From Melanocharis versteri (lineage: Eukaryota > Chordata > Aves > Passeriformes > Melanocharitidae): DNA of 64,000 nucleotides. Made by a program: the position numbers and the translations under genes. Position 1 is the stretch's first letter; each line of letters starts with the position of its first letter. Shown piece by piece: positions 39,001 through 49,547 of the stretch. Location: the NCBI GenBank assembly GCA_013397845.1, contig VZTG01010716.1, positions 1 through 64,000 of the forward strand, given 5' to 3'. The notes below the pieces were generated by a model. It made no database searches. It was not told the origin of the DNA and was given only the letters and a program-made list of their open reading frames with translations.

Positions 39001-42000
39001 TGATACAAAATGGTTTTCTTGGCGTACCCTAAGGATCTGCAGGCGCAGCCATTGGGCGGGTTCCTGCACTGCTGCTTAGCACCAGCCCCAGCGAGCAGGC
39101 AGGAATGCGCCGGGCTGGAATGACGGGAATGCGGCCGCTCGCCTGGACCTGCAGGCAGGCTGGGACACACAGATGGCCGTGTATTTCCTAGAGAAATGCC
39201 TCGAATTCAGAGGGCTCGTGAGTAACCCACTGTTGGACAAACACGGGAGCGCAGTGCCAGCAGCCTAGCGGGGCAAACACGCTGCGTGCCCCCTGCTCAG
39301 GGAAGGGCTCGGCAGGGTATTTCTGAGGAACGAGCTTTAAAATGAACCTTGGGATGAAGGGCAGGAGTGTTGGAATTGCCTCAGCTTGCCAGGGATTTTG
39401 CAGGGTGAAGGAGATGCTGTGTAGGAAGCAGGTCAGAGCCTGGGTGATGAGCAGTGGCAGCAGCACTAACGCTGGTCGCTTCATTTGTCCCTTGGGGCCT
39501 GATCCTGCTGTCCCCTCTTCCTTCCTTGTGGGGTGTTTCTTTGTCTCCCTGATGACAGAGGAATGGTGTGCTTTCCAGATGAAGTCACCAATGTGAGCCG
39601 CTCCTGTTGACCCACCCGTGGCTGTTCTGTGGCCGGAAAGCCGGTGCTTTATCAGATGGGATGGTCACCAGCTGGTGTCCAACCTGCCCCACGGCCGGTG
39701 ACATTGGAGTCAGTGACTTTGTGCTGTGTCTCTGCTGCAACTGTGTTCACCTCCTGTACAAAGCTTCTCCTTTATGACAAGGCTTTACAGCCCCATAGCT
39801 CAGGGCAAAATGCTGCTTTTTCCCAAGGGCCAGACCATCACTGGATATCCCCCGAGCCACATCCTGCCAGGATCCTGTAGACCTGGACATTCCTGCACAG
39901 CTTTGTTAGTCTCCAGAGGGGTGTGCTGTGGAAATGGCTGGGCCATTAGTGCTGAGTGCTGGAGGTCTGTGGGGGCTAAAATACGCTGGTGTTCTTCTGG
40001 GAAGGAACACACCCTGCTTCCTGGCCACTGTTGTCTGCAGGCAGTGTGAGTTCCTGGGAACTGGGCTCTTCCAGAGGCAGCCACATCTCGGCACTGGGAT
40101 GCTGGTGCAAGAGGGAGGGTCCCTGGCTGGCACGGTGGGATTTGCACCCATGGGCAGCAGACAGCAGCAATCCCTGCCTGCAGCTGGGCAGGGAGAGGCA
40201 GGCAATGCCAGAGCTGTCTCTCAGCTTCCTGCTCTGGCTCCTGAATTGCAGCGCTTTGCTGGGATGGAAACAGGATCCAGGGAGCCTGATCCCCTCTCTG
40301 TGAGCTGCCGAGAGGCAGGAGGCTTGCTGGGCTCCTGCCAGAGCTGGAGGCCATAGGAAAAGGCCTTTCTCCCCACGCCCTGTCGCTGGCCAGTTCATGC
40401 TTTGGCTGATCCCCCTCCCTGTTTTTTTCCATCGCAGGCATCCCGACTCTGATCGTCCTGGACTCCAAGGGAGACGTGATCACGCGGCAGGGCCGGGTGG
40501 AGGTGCTGAACGACATCGAGTGCCGCGAGTTCCCCTGGCACCCCAAACCCGTGCTGGAGCTGACGGACTCCAACGCCGTGCAGCTGAATGAGGGCCCCTG
40601 CCTCGTTCTCTTTGTAGGTATGGATGGAGCATCCCTGCTGTGACAGCACAGCCTGTGCTGGGGAAGGGGGCTGGGTGACCTGCCAGCTTGGCTAGAGCTG
40701 GCCACTTGGCTGGGAGCCTGCCTCGGGTGATGACAGTGTCCCTGGGAAGGGATATCACTTCCATTTCCATCTTCCATCACTCTGTGCTCACAGAGAGCCC
40801 AGTGCGGGGGAAAGCTCCCTGTGGAAGCCCCTCAGGACAGATTTGGAGCCTTCCCTGTACCACAGCAGCTCACAGGGGTTTGCCAGAGCCTGCTGTGCCC
40901 ACGGAGCTCCTGCAGCTCCCACACACCACCCTGGGATGTGGTGGAGCAGCAATTGGCAGTGCAGAGGAGCTGTCATATCTAAGGTGTGGTGGTGACTGTG
41001 GACAGGAATGCTGACGAGGTGTTGGGAGTATGAGAAATACACTGTCACAGCTGGTGGTGGTGGAGATGGGAAAATCCCTTCTGGAGCAGGGACTTCAGGC
41101 ACTCGTGATGTTACAGAGGAGGCAGAGGAAGTGTCTCTGAGAGGGATTATAGATCTGTGCTGGAAACCACAGCTCGGGGCTTGAGTTCCTGGGCTGAACA
41201 GGGCTGTGACAGAGCAGCCTTTCATGCTCTGCTGGTCCTTGATTCCCCCTGATTCCCCTGGCTGCAGGACAGGGCAGGTTTTTCCCCAGAGTTCCTGTCC
41301 TTTCATTGCTAACCCACACATGAAGCTCCCCTGCAGTTACAAACAGGCCTAGAGCTCACCCAAAGCACAGATGGCTCATTCCTCATTGCTTCCCTGCCAG
41401 CAGTGGACACAATAACTCAGGAAAGGGCATGGCTGGGAGGAGCTGTGCTGCAGGCTGAGCCCTGGGTGGGCAGCACTGGGGTGCACACAGCATCCCAGGG
41501 AGGGAGTCGAGGGGTCCTGGGCTCTTTGGGGGGTGCAGCTGTCCCCTGTGCGCTGTGTGGAGTTTGGGGGGTGTGCTGAAGAAGCCCCCCTTGCCTTGCT
41601 GGAGTTGTGCCTGGCCCAGGGCAGGGCTGGTGTCCCGCTTCCTCGCGTGCCCTTTGTGAGCAGCACGCCCTCCTCTGCAGCGCCGATAACACGGCCCTCG
41701 CTCCTTTCCTTCTTCCCTTTCAGATTTCCTTTTGACCCTGGTTATTTATTCAGCGGAGCCCAGCAGGGGATGTGAGCACAGAGCCAAAAATCCTCTCCTC
41801 CTCACGCGGGAAGGACGGGCTGGCCACGCCAACCTGATGGATTGGGGCTGGCGCTGCAGGCCTCTGGAAAGAGTTATTTTTATCTTGCTCTGAGCAAAGT
41901 TTTTCTATCGCCTCGCTGCAAACAGCTCATCAGGAGAACAGCTGGGGCTCTTGCTCGGTGCTTTTGGGGGTGGATGAAATCCACCAGTGATGTGCTGGGG

Positions 42001-45000
42001 CAGAGATGCAGCTGGTGCTGCAGCAAGGCAGGCACTGGGAATGGGGGCTCCTGGCCAGCTTTGTCCTGCTGGGAGACACCCCAGCAGACCAGTGCCTGCA
42101 CTGCACAGGCAGCAACACCCCCAGGAGAAGGCAGGCTTAGCAAGTGCTGGTGCTGAATAAATCCTGACTGACCTACCTCCTTCCCCAGAGGGGTTAGGGC
42201 TGGGTTAGCCAGAGTGTGCAGGGCTGCCTGGAGAGCCGCCAGCAGCTGATGTTTGTAGGAAAAATCAATCCCTGCAGACACCCCACAACTCGTATTTATC
42301 ACTGCCATGCACGCAGGACAGACCCTGGAATCCAGCGTGCAGCATCTCTGGAATCTCCTGCTTTGCTTGGAGAAGCCAGAGAGGAGGACAGGGATGTGTG
42401 GAGCAAGGGCAGAGAGTTTTCTGGGCATGGGCATGGCCTGTCCCAGCTAGGGGCTGGGCCTGTCGTGGTGGTTACATCAGGGACCACAAGGGGAGACAAG
42501 GGGCTCTCTTCTGCCTTCTTCCTTTAATGCCTAGAAGTTGTCCCCGAATTGGAATCTTTTAAAATCTCCATGCTTCCCAAGGACGCAGACTCTCCTCTTT
42601 GCAGCTCACTGTTTGAACTTCAGTGCTGGCTGGCATTTGATTGATGCTGCCATCTCTTTCTGCCCTACCTCTGTCAAATCAAAGCTGCCTTCACAGCACT
42701 GAGACTGGAGCAGCAAAGCTGCAGCCCAGCCATCCCGAGGCAGAGGGATGGTGGGTGGCAGGCAGGGGTGGCAGCAGCCTCAGATCAGCGCCTTTGTTTG
42801 GTCTTCAAAACACGCTCAAACCACAGAGCAGCTTTTTTGTGCCTGTTTGTCCCTGCGCATCACCAGCAGCACCAGGGAGCGAGCAGTGGAGTATTTGGGG
42901 AGCAGGAGCTGCTCTTCTGTTCCGTGTTTCCCCGTAGTGCATTTCAGCTGCTCCCTAATTGCTCCAGAGCCGTGTGGCTTTGAAGTCCGTGCGGAGCATC
43001 CGGGCTCCGGCTTCCTGCGCGGTGGTGCCGTGGGACAGAGCTGCCAGCGCCCGGCCCGTTTGCATCCTTTGATCCTAACCTCCTTTTTTTTGCCTTGCCT
43101 CTTTTCGTTTTGTCTCCCCAACCCCATGCCCTGCAGATTCAGAGGATGACGGGGAGTCAGAGGCGGCGAAGCAACTGATTCAGCCCATAGCTGAAAAAAT
43201 CATAGCCAAGTACAAAGCCAAAGAGGAGGAGGCGCCGTTGCTCTTCTTCGTGGCGGGTGAGGTGAGTGAGAGGAGAGCACAGGGCTCTGTCCTGCTGGGT
43301 ATGGGGACTGAGCTGGGTTGGGTACCACTGTTCCCATTCTTCAGTGGGTAAACTGAGGCACGGAGCTACTGCAGCTCTCAGGCACCACGGAGCAAAACCA
43401 GACTTGAGGCCTGGCTCAGTCCGTGCTCTCCTTGCTGGATATTACTTCTAGCAAAAGGTTTGCTCAGAGATGGAAAAGCCTGGAAGTGGGAAAGGGACAG
43501 GCAGAGTGGGGCTGTGGGAAGGAATGGAGCTGCCACACTGAGGCTGCTGCCTGCTCAACCCTGAGTGGCCAGGAAAGTGGCTGGGCAGGGAAAGAGGAGC
43601 AGGGTTTGAGTTTCAGCCTGGCCCAGCCAGTGAAATTTTGGCTATTTCCCTGAGCTGACCATGCTTTTCTTGGCTGGGATGGTATTTGAGGCATGTGCAG
43701 GCTGCAGTGCTGGGAGTCAAAGATCTGCTGGAGAGAATGGGAAAACTGGAGGGCTTCTGGCCTCCCTTTCCCCCTCACAGACACTTTGCCCTGCTGCAGT
43801 CTGGCAATCAGAGGTTTTGTGTAGAGGTCAAAAAAGCTGCCAGCACCCCCAGGCCTGCCGTTCCCCTCCCACATCACTGCTCAGGGCCTGGGCAGGTGGC
43901 AGCGGCTGCGCCTGCTCCGTCCCTGCACGCCCACGTCACAGCCGCAGTGTTCCATGCGCCGAGCCCTCCGGAGCCGCCCTGCGACAAAAGGGTCCCCACT
44001 GCCACACCCAGGTCCCCCCCCTGCCAGACAGGCCCCCACTGCCACCTCCCACAGCCCCGTTGGCCCCCTCCGTGCAGCCGCTCCTGCTCCCACCACCGTA
44101 ACGGGTCTCTGAGCATCCCAGCTCGGCCCCGCACCCTTGAATAAGTCCCTTGTTGGAAAGGGCTATTTTGGGAGGGTCCGGGACCTTCCCCCCCCTCCCC
44201 CAGAGCCTGCGAAGCGTTTTCCTCCCGCTCGCTGGCTGTAGCTGAAACATTGCTGCTATTCATGCAGCTCCCGACGGCCCTGCGGCGGCCGGCCCGAAGA
44301 ATGGGGAGCGTCCGGCACATCCCATTCATCCGTCACCTCAATAGCCGGGAGCGCTGGCCCCGGGGCTCCGCTGGCCCCCACGCACAAAGCAGCCCGGCCA
44401 TGGCCGGAGCAGGCGCCTCCCATTGCTCTCCCAGCGCCGTCTGGACCGATTTTGCATTGATTAAAAATATTCCTCGGTGCCTTTGTGAGTAAAGGACGAG
44501 GCGTCCCGACACCTGGGTGGGGGGCGGCCAAGGCGACGAGCCCAGCCCTGCTCGCCCTTCCAGCCACGTGGTCCAGCTGCGCCAGAAACCCCTGCAAAGG
44601 AAGGGGAGGCGCGACCGGAGCTCCCCAGCGCTGCCGCCACGCGCTGCAGAGCCCCGGCTGCCAACCAGGTGGATGGATTCCATTCCTGCCCCTCGGAAGG
44701 GGCGCGCAGGAACGCCCCGCTCCGGGTGCGGCGCGTCGTAGGCTTGGTGATGAATCGTGCCAGCGCCGGCTTTCTGCATCCCGCAGCCTCGGCAGGGATC
44801 AGTCGTTGCCTTTGCCCAGAGCTGAGCCGTGCCTGGGCGAGGGGAGGGCAGCCTGCTCCCCTGCAAGCAGCCTGCTGCTCCTGTGTGTGCCCAGACACCG
44901 GGACCTGCTGGTGGGGTCTCATCGTTGGCTCGAAGCACAGGTCTTCATCCTGTTCCTGTTCTTTGCTTTGTTCCGGGCATGCACTTGGGTCCCTTTGGTA

Positions 45001-45573
45001 TCCACCCATGGTGAGCAGTGAGGCTGTGGCCGTGGCAGAGGGCTGGCACTCCCCACGCTCAGTACTTGTTCCCAGTTCCATGAGCTGTGGATGTCCCAGG
45101 GGCTCTGGGGTGGCCAGGGCAGTGGGTCAGTCTGGAAGCAGTGCCTCTGGGTTGGAGGAGTGCACGTCCCTTTCCAGCCTGGGATAAACCAGCCTCGTTT
45201 GGTTCTGACACAAACCATGAGCAGAGCAGGCAGCAAGATGGGTGTTGCCTGCTGTGCTCGTGGTCCTGCAGCGCTGGTGCAGGGCCCAACCCCCTGGGAT
45301 CACCGTGGGCTGGACCGTGGCAGCAGCAAACTGCTCCTGGTCTCCTGGCTCTGCTGATGACTCCGCTGTCCTTCTGCTTTTGGCCTCCAGGACGACATGA
45401 CCGACTCCCTGCGGGATTACACCAACCTGCCCGAGGCTGCACCCCTGCTCACCATCCTGGACATGTCGGCCCGGGCCAAGTACGTGATGGATGTGGAGGA
45501 GATCACGCCTGAAATCGTGGAAGCCTTTGTCAGCGACTTTCTAGCAGACAAGCTAAAACCTGAGCCCATCTAA
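33048..45573 (+). CDS. NXN: Nucleoredoxin (5'-partial, seven exons)
   Basis: Exons: 33048-33165, 34525-34658, 34994-35094, 35356-35462, 40438-40617, 43137-43261 and 45391-45573 (stop TAA). All have AG/GT borders and consistent phases, giving 315 residues that match human nucleoredoxin from about residue 121 to the end. The redox site HWCPPCRSL is split by an intron exactly between W (end of the second exon) and CPPC (start of the third). The partner thioredoxin-fold strand IPTLIVLD and C-terminus KLKPEPI are clear. Family knowledge: NXN is a cytosolic/nuclear thioredoxin-related oxidoreductase that binds Dishevelled and restrains Wnt signalling, among other clients. The N-terminal ~120 residues, encoded by one exon in mammals, are not in the window. 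The next gene, MRM3, converges on it. Identity is very secure. Confidence 0.97.
35463..40437 (+). other. NXN: NXN intron between the fourth and fifth exons in the window
   Basis: This ~5 kb intron holds one minus-strand CR1 fragment (36190-36440) and otherwise no recognisable gene. A stretch around 38090-38320 is AT-rich and CpG-poor and could be conserved non-coding DNA. The largest antisense open frame (39800-40780) overlaps the following exon and has no family resemblance. Confidence 0.8.
36190..36440 (-). mobile_element. CR1 LINE 3' fragment (antisense to NXN)
   Basis: The segment begins CATAGAATCATAGAATC followed by GAGTTGGAAGGGACCCATCA, the reverse complement of the avian CR1 terminus. 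It continues through the typical CR1 3' body (for example GTTTGGTGCTGTGAACACTT and CCTAAACCTCCCCTGAC) to about 36440. The element is 5'-truncated, carries no reverse-transcriptase frame and is inactive. Confidence 0.9.
40618..43136 (+). other. NXN: NXN intron between the fifth and sixth exons in the window
   Basis: About 2.5 kb of unique, GC-moderate intron. I see no repeat family, RNA gene or coding exon. The overlapping short open frames on both strands look like chance. Confidence 0.75.
43262..45390 (+). other. NXN: Last NXN intron, with CpG-rich core
   Basis: The intron before the last exon is about 2.1 kb. Roughly 43880-44850 is strongly C+G rich with many CpGs, including C-runs near 44010-44070. 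It lacks a recognisable exon or a known gene start. Long open frames occur here on both strands, as expected from high GC. It could be an intragenic CpG island or enhancer/alternative promoter, or simply GC-rich intron. Confidence 0.55.
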
Positions 45574-46141
45574 GGGGCCTCTGCGCCAACAGACGTTATT
45601 TAAAACTAGGTCTCTCTTCCGCCGCTTGTGGATTCTCCAGCGTGTCCTCACGCCCAACCCAGTATCCAACCTTCTTGTGGTGCCTTGTTTTACGCAGTGA
45701 ATCCTTCTCCTAAGCAAACTCCTTGAGATGCACTTTCAGCAGGGAGTTGTTGGCGTTTGGAGACTTCGCTTGTGCTTCATGGTGATATATTCTCTAATAA
45801 CCAGGCCAGAACTGTTACCGTATCGTTATTTTATACACGGCACTAGCTAGCAGGCAAATCTTTTTTGCATGGTGTTCTTCCCAACGTATGCATCAGGCAG
45901 TGGGTGGGGTTCTTGGGGCTCTTTTCTTTCTCCTCCTCCCCCTTCTGTCCTTTCTTACCACCCCTGCTGACTAAATGACTTCCAGGAAGCAATAAGGAAA
46001 CTGTCCCCATCGCCCCTGGCCAGTCCTTTCTCTCCCACGCAAGTGCCCTGACAAGGCCAAGACAAAGTCTTAACTGCTGACAACCTCTGAAAGACTACGG
46101 CACAGCCAAGCTCTTCCTCCTGGGGGTGAGACCTTCCCTCG

Positions 46142-46437
46142 TGGGTTTTCCACCCCCCACTCCAAGCACCGACAGCCTTAGGCAGCGCTGGCTGTTGGGT
46201 TTTCCACCCCCCACTCCAAGCACCGACAGCCTTAGGCAGCGCTGGCTGTGCGTGTCAGGGTCCATCCCCCTGCCGTGGGTGGGTATTCCCTCTGTCCCTC
46301 CCACTCTGAGCCAGGANGGGTTTCCCACCCCCCACTCCAAGCACCGACAGCCTTAGGCAGCGCTGGCTGTGCGTGTCAGGGTCCATCCCCCTGCCGTGGG
46401 TGGGTATTCCCTCTGTCCCTCCCACTCTGAGCCAGGA
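46142..46437. repeat. 54-bp and ~120-bp repeats around an isolated N
   Basis: A 54-bp unit (beginning TGGGTTTTCC and ending GCGCTGGCTGT) occurs at 46142-46195 and 46196-46249, and again at 46318-46370. The block 46196-46316, ending GAGCCAGGA, recurs almost exactly at 46318-46437, with a single N at 46317 between the copies. The tandem pair may be real. The larger copy abutting the N looks like an unmerged contig overlap. Confidence 0.85.
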
Positions 46438-46725
46438 GAGTGCTGCCCTCACCTCTCGTCTCTTCCTCGTGCTCTCCCTGTGCCCTCTCGTCCCTCTCTC
46501 TGGTATGAATTGTCCTCTCCCCTCTGTGTTAGTTGATTGAGCTGTTGTTTTTCGTAGGTGTGTCCCAAACTCAACGTTAATGGTGCTGTTCTTTAAAAAA
46601 AATAACCAAAAAAAACCCCACCCCAAACCCTAAGAAAAAAACCCCTCCCTCCCTAACCCAAGCAGCACAGCCGAGCCCTTGAAAAGTGACATTGTAAAAA
46701 CTGTACATGGTGATTGGAACTTTGT

Positions 46726-46731
46726 AATAAA
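46726..46731 (+). terminator. NXN: NXN polyadenylation signal
   Basis: A canonical AATAAA sits in TTTGTAATAAAACTGTTAC, about 1.15 kb after the NXN stop codon. It is the best placed signal before the convergent gene MRM3. Confidence 0.75.
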
Positions 46732-46745
46732 ACTGTTACAATGAC

Positions 46746-47604
46746 CTCGTCCCCGGAGGTGCCGATTGCTGTCAGGGAGAGGGAGCCTGTGTGGGGGAAG
46801 AGGAGCCCCCAGCCTGACCCCATGGATCGGTGGCTCCTGGGATTGTGTGTCCCCCCCTGGGCTCACACAGCCCCTGCCTGTGCCTGGTTTGCTGGGGTGG
46901 GTCAGAGCTCCCCAGGAGGGAGGGAGCCCTTTGGCAGCCACTGGGGCGTTCCCAGCCCGATGTCCCAGCCTGAATAGCTCGTGTTGTGCAAGCCACTGCT
47001 TTTCCCTTTCAGCTCATTAGTCAGCCATGGCAGGATTATGGCCTCCCCTTTTATCCTGCTGCAGCTTCCCACCCTGCCAGGAGCTGGGAACGGCCGCCAG
47101 CTCGGCCTGTATAAACCCAGGCTGTGTTTTGCACGTTCCAGAAGTTCCCCTGTTCAGCAGTGATGAACTGGCTGGGGAGCAGTTCCAGGAGCAGCCCAGC
47201 ACCTCCCAAAAACGGTGTGGTCAGGAGTGCTGGAGCTCGGACACCCCGCAGCCAGCCTGGCCATGGCAGGGCTGCAGTGATTGTTGGAGCACAGGGTTTG
47301 GGTAAGCACAGGCAGGACCCATTCAGGTGGCAGCAATCTGGCCTTTCTGACCCAAAACCACTGCCAGCAGCCAGGCTGGGCCAGCACAGACGAGGGATCT
47401 GAGGTCTCCACAGATCTGCTGGATGCAAGGGCTGGAGCAGGGGGGAGCCGGCTGAGGTGAGGCCAGAGCTGCTCCCGGCTTTTCCCATCTCACTGTGATC
47501 ACCCTTCCCTTCTCTCTAGCATCACCGTGTGGCCACCACATCCACTGGGAGCCACACACTCATCCCAGCACAGCCCCAGCCTTAAATACTCATTTACTAC
47601 AAAC
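46746..47604. other. NXN-MRM3 convergent intergenic spacer
   Basis: About 0.85 kb between the inferred 3' ends of NXN (+) and MRM3 (-). I see no gene, repeat or RNA structure in it. Confidence 0.7.
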
Positions 47605-47624
47605 CAAACAGCCCGAGCTGCTCT

Positions 47625-47630
47625 TTTATT
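47625..47630 (-). terminator. MRM3: MRM3 polyadenylation signal
   Basis: TTTATT on the plus strand reads AATAAA on the minus strand, about 47 nt beyond the MRM3 stop codon. This implies a very short 3' UTR. Confidence 0.7.
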
Positions 47631-47676
47631 AACTCTCAAGGTAACCAAAGGCAAGAGGTGCTCCTTCAGCAGCAGT

Positions 47677-49059
47677 TCAGCCTGGCACAGGCAACTTCTG
47701 CCTGTCATCTTCCTGCTTGTGCCTCCACAGCAGCTGCCTCTTGCCCTCGAACAGCACGATGCCAGCAGCAATAGCAGAGTTCAAGCTGTCCACGCCTGGC
47801 ACCACGGGAATGAGCAGCCTCTTCCCCCCCGTGCTGGCCGCCAGCCGAAGCGCGGCCACACTCAGGCCGTGGGTCTCCCCTCCGATCACCACGGCCACCG
47901 GAGCCTGGGCCCAGCCCTCGTAGTAGTGCTGAGCAGGCAGCTCCGGGATTCCTGCTGCTCCCTCCTCATCCTCGTGCTCAGGAGCAGCCTCGGGGCTGGA
48001 TTTCACAGGAGCTTTTGGGCTGCCAGCCCTGCCAGCCCCTCTGGGCATGGATGTGCTCCCGGCCGGAGCGTCGGGGTCGTTGTTGTCAGCCACGCAGACC
48101 TGGATGCCGGCAGGGAGGTTGGTGGGAACAGATTCCCAGTCCAGGTTGGCGATGATGGGCACACGGAAGTGAGCCCCCATGCCTGCACGGAGCACCTTTG
48201 GCTCCCAGGGATCCACACAGCCTGGGAAGGAACGGGGAGAAACAGTGACAGTGCAGGCATTCCCACAAAGATGGGATTCAGCAGGCACGGCGAACCACGC
48301 CAGCCACTCCTCACAAACATCTTCAAGCACCTCATTCCCTGCCTTACCCCCAGGTTACTCGAACTTTTCTCTTACCTTTGGTGAGCAGCACTTTCTCACA
48401 GCCTGCTCCTGCTGCAGATCTCAGAATAGTCCCCAGGTTTCCCGGATCTCGGATGTTGTCGCAGATGAGGAGCAGTGGCAGGGAGCTGGCGAGCTGAGCT
48501 GCAGGGTAGGACATCTTGGCAGGGTCAGGCTTGGAAAAGATGCCTGAGGAAATGAAGTGTGACAGGTTTATGACTGACCCACCCCAAGGAGAGGCCTGCT
48601 CTGAGAGAGTTGGCCCAAACCTCACTAAAGACGTGCTGGAGGAAGTGTTAGGGAAAAGCACCACCTAAAGGAAGTTTGAGCAGAGTTTGTCACTTGGCAA
48701 GGAAAATTTATTTTCCAGCAGTGCTATGTCTAAGGAAGGATTAAGAGAGTGATTATCCTAAATGTGAAAGGTTTCCCTTTGGGCAGTGTTGCAACTGTTT
48801 CAGAGGCAACTTACCAAGAAGACCCTGCGGAGTTACGAGGTCAGACCAGGTCTTAATGTCTTCAAATTTCACCTTAACTAAGCTGGCTCGTTTTATCTCT
48901 GCCTCAGGCAGCAGCTTCAGGTGCCCCACAGCGCTGAAGAAGAGCGTGTGTGGCACAGCTCCTGCCTCCAGCGCATCCTTGATCAGCCTGGGCCCCTCCA
49001 GCAGAACCTTCCCGTGATTGTCCCGAAACTTCTTCGACTTGGCGATAGTCACCACTTTT
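47677..49059 (-). CDS. MRM3: Mitochondrial rRNA methyltransferase 3, exons 2-4
   Basis: Minus-strand exons: 49059-48815, 48543-48376 and 48221-47677 (stop TGA at 47679-47677), with GT-AG borders and matching phases. The protein is a SpoU/TrmH-type SPOUT enzyme. Motif 1 is NIRDPGNLGTILRSAAGAG, motif 2 VVIGGETHGLS, and motif 3 IPVVPGVDSLNSAIAAG (the knot that binds S-adenosylmethionine). The upstream KVKFEDIKTWSDLVTPQG belongs to the N-terminal RNA-binding part. Family knowledge: MRM3 (RNMTL1) 2'-O-methylates a guanosine in the A-loop of mitochondrial 16S rRNA during large-subunit assembly. Between motifs 1 and 2 is an acidic, low-complexity insert of about 50 residues (~47933-48085), a region that also varies in mammals. 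Exon 2 starts mid-codon, so an upstream exon is required; its end is found at 50055-50125. The start codon is not seen. Confidence 0.95.
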
Positions 49060-49147
49060 CTGTGGAGAAATGATTCAGAGAATGTGGCTGTGATGCTGAC
49101 AACACCTTCAGTCTGACCTTCAGCAGCCCCCGAGAGCTTCACTGGGA

Positions 49148-49463
49148 GGTCACAAAGACGATCAGAGGGATGGAGCACTTCTCCCAGGAGGAAAGGCTGG
49201 GCAAGCTGGCTCTGGAGTGACCTTAGAGCACCTTTCAGTACCTGAAAGAGCTGGTGAAGGGCTTCAGCAAGGGCCTGGAGCGCCAGGACAATGGGGAATG
49301 GCTTTTAACTGCCAGAGGGCAGGATTAGATGGGATATTGGGAAGGAACTCACCCCTGTGAGGGTGGTGAGGCTCTAGCACAGGTTGCCCCATCCCCGGCA
49401 GTGTCCAAGGCCAGGCTGGATGATGCTTGGAGCAGCCTGGCCTGGTGGAAGGTGTCCCTGCCC
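49148..49463 (+). mobile_element. CR1 LINE 3' body, cut off at an N
   Basis: The sequence runs from GTCACAAAGACGATCAGAGG through GGACAATGGGGAATGGCTTT, GAGGGTGGTGAGGC and CTGGTGGAAGGTGTCCCTGC. This is the typical CR1 3' body on the plus strand. It stops at the single N at 49464, without the last ~60 bp and tail of the element. It lies in MRM3 intron 1. A matching tail occurs after the nearby N-run (49786-49905). Confidence 0.9.
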
Positions 49464-49464
49464 N
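49464..49464. other. Single-N assembly join
   Basis: An isolated N separates truncated CR1 sequence from the CpG-rich GLOD4 promoter fragment. It marks an assembly join of unknown true size. Confidence 0.8.
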
Positions 49465-49547
49465 CGCCCCCGTGACGTCACCGCGCCACGCCGCCGCCTG
49501 ACGTCACCGCCGCCGCCGCCTGACGTCACACCACCGCCGCCGCCGCC
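49465..49547 (+). promoter_or_regulatory. GLOD4: GLOD4 promoter fragment with three CRE sites
   Basis: Perfect CREB/ATF palindromes TGACGTCA occur at 49473-49480, 49499-49506 and 49521-49528, inside a CpG- and CCG-repeat-rich sequence. The last one ends 19 bp before the GLOD4 ATG. The start context GCCGCCATGG is a near-ideal Kozak site. There is no TATA box. The fragment is bounded by an N on the left and an N-run inside intron 1. In mammals GLOD4 and MRM3 are divergent neighbours, so this may be one side of a bidirectional promoter. Confidence 0.8.

Larger units (their letters stand above)
45574..46745 (+). other. NXN: NXN 3' untranslated region
   Basis: This stretch runs from the NXN stop codon to just past a canonical AATAAA at 46726. 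It contains a repeated block (46142-46437), a pyrimidine-rich stretch and an A/C-rich tract at about 46594-46665. No other gene is visible. The 3' end position is inferred from the polyadenylation signal. Confidence 0.75.

Noticed and set aside
39800..40780. 326-codon open frame on the minus strand overlapping an NXN exon
   Set aside because: It is the longest frame not explained by a gene's own sense frame in that area, but it is low-complexity, crosses an NXN exon antisense, and shows no family resemblance, splice signals or poly(A) signal. GC-driven chance is more likely.
44461..45187. Long overlapping open frames (up to 206 codons) in the last NXN intron
   Set aside because: Frames are open on both strands at once because of high GC content. 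None has recognisable domains or consistent splice signals.
46594..46665. Telomere-like CCCTAA pieces in an A/C-rich tract
   Set aside because: Only isolated CCCTAA hexamers occur within an A- and C-run tract of the NXN 3' UTR. There is no tandem array.
47527..48384. 285-codon plus-strand frame across the last MRM3 exons
   Set aside because: It is antisense to well supported MRM3 exons and runs through their splice sites. It is a shadow frame.
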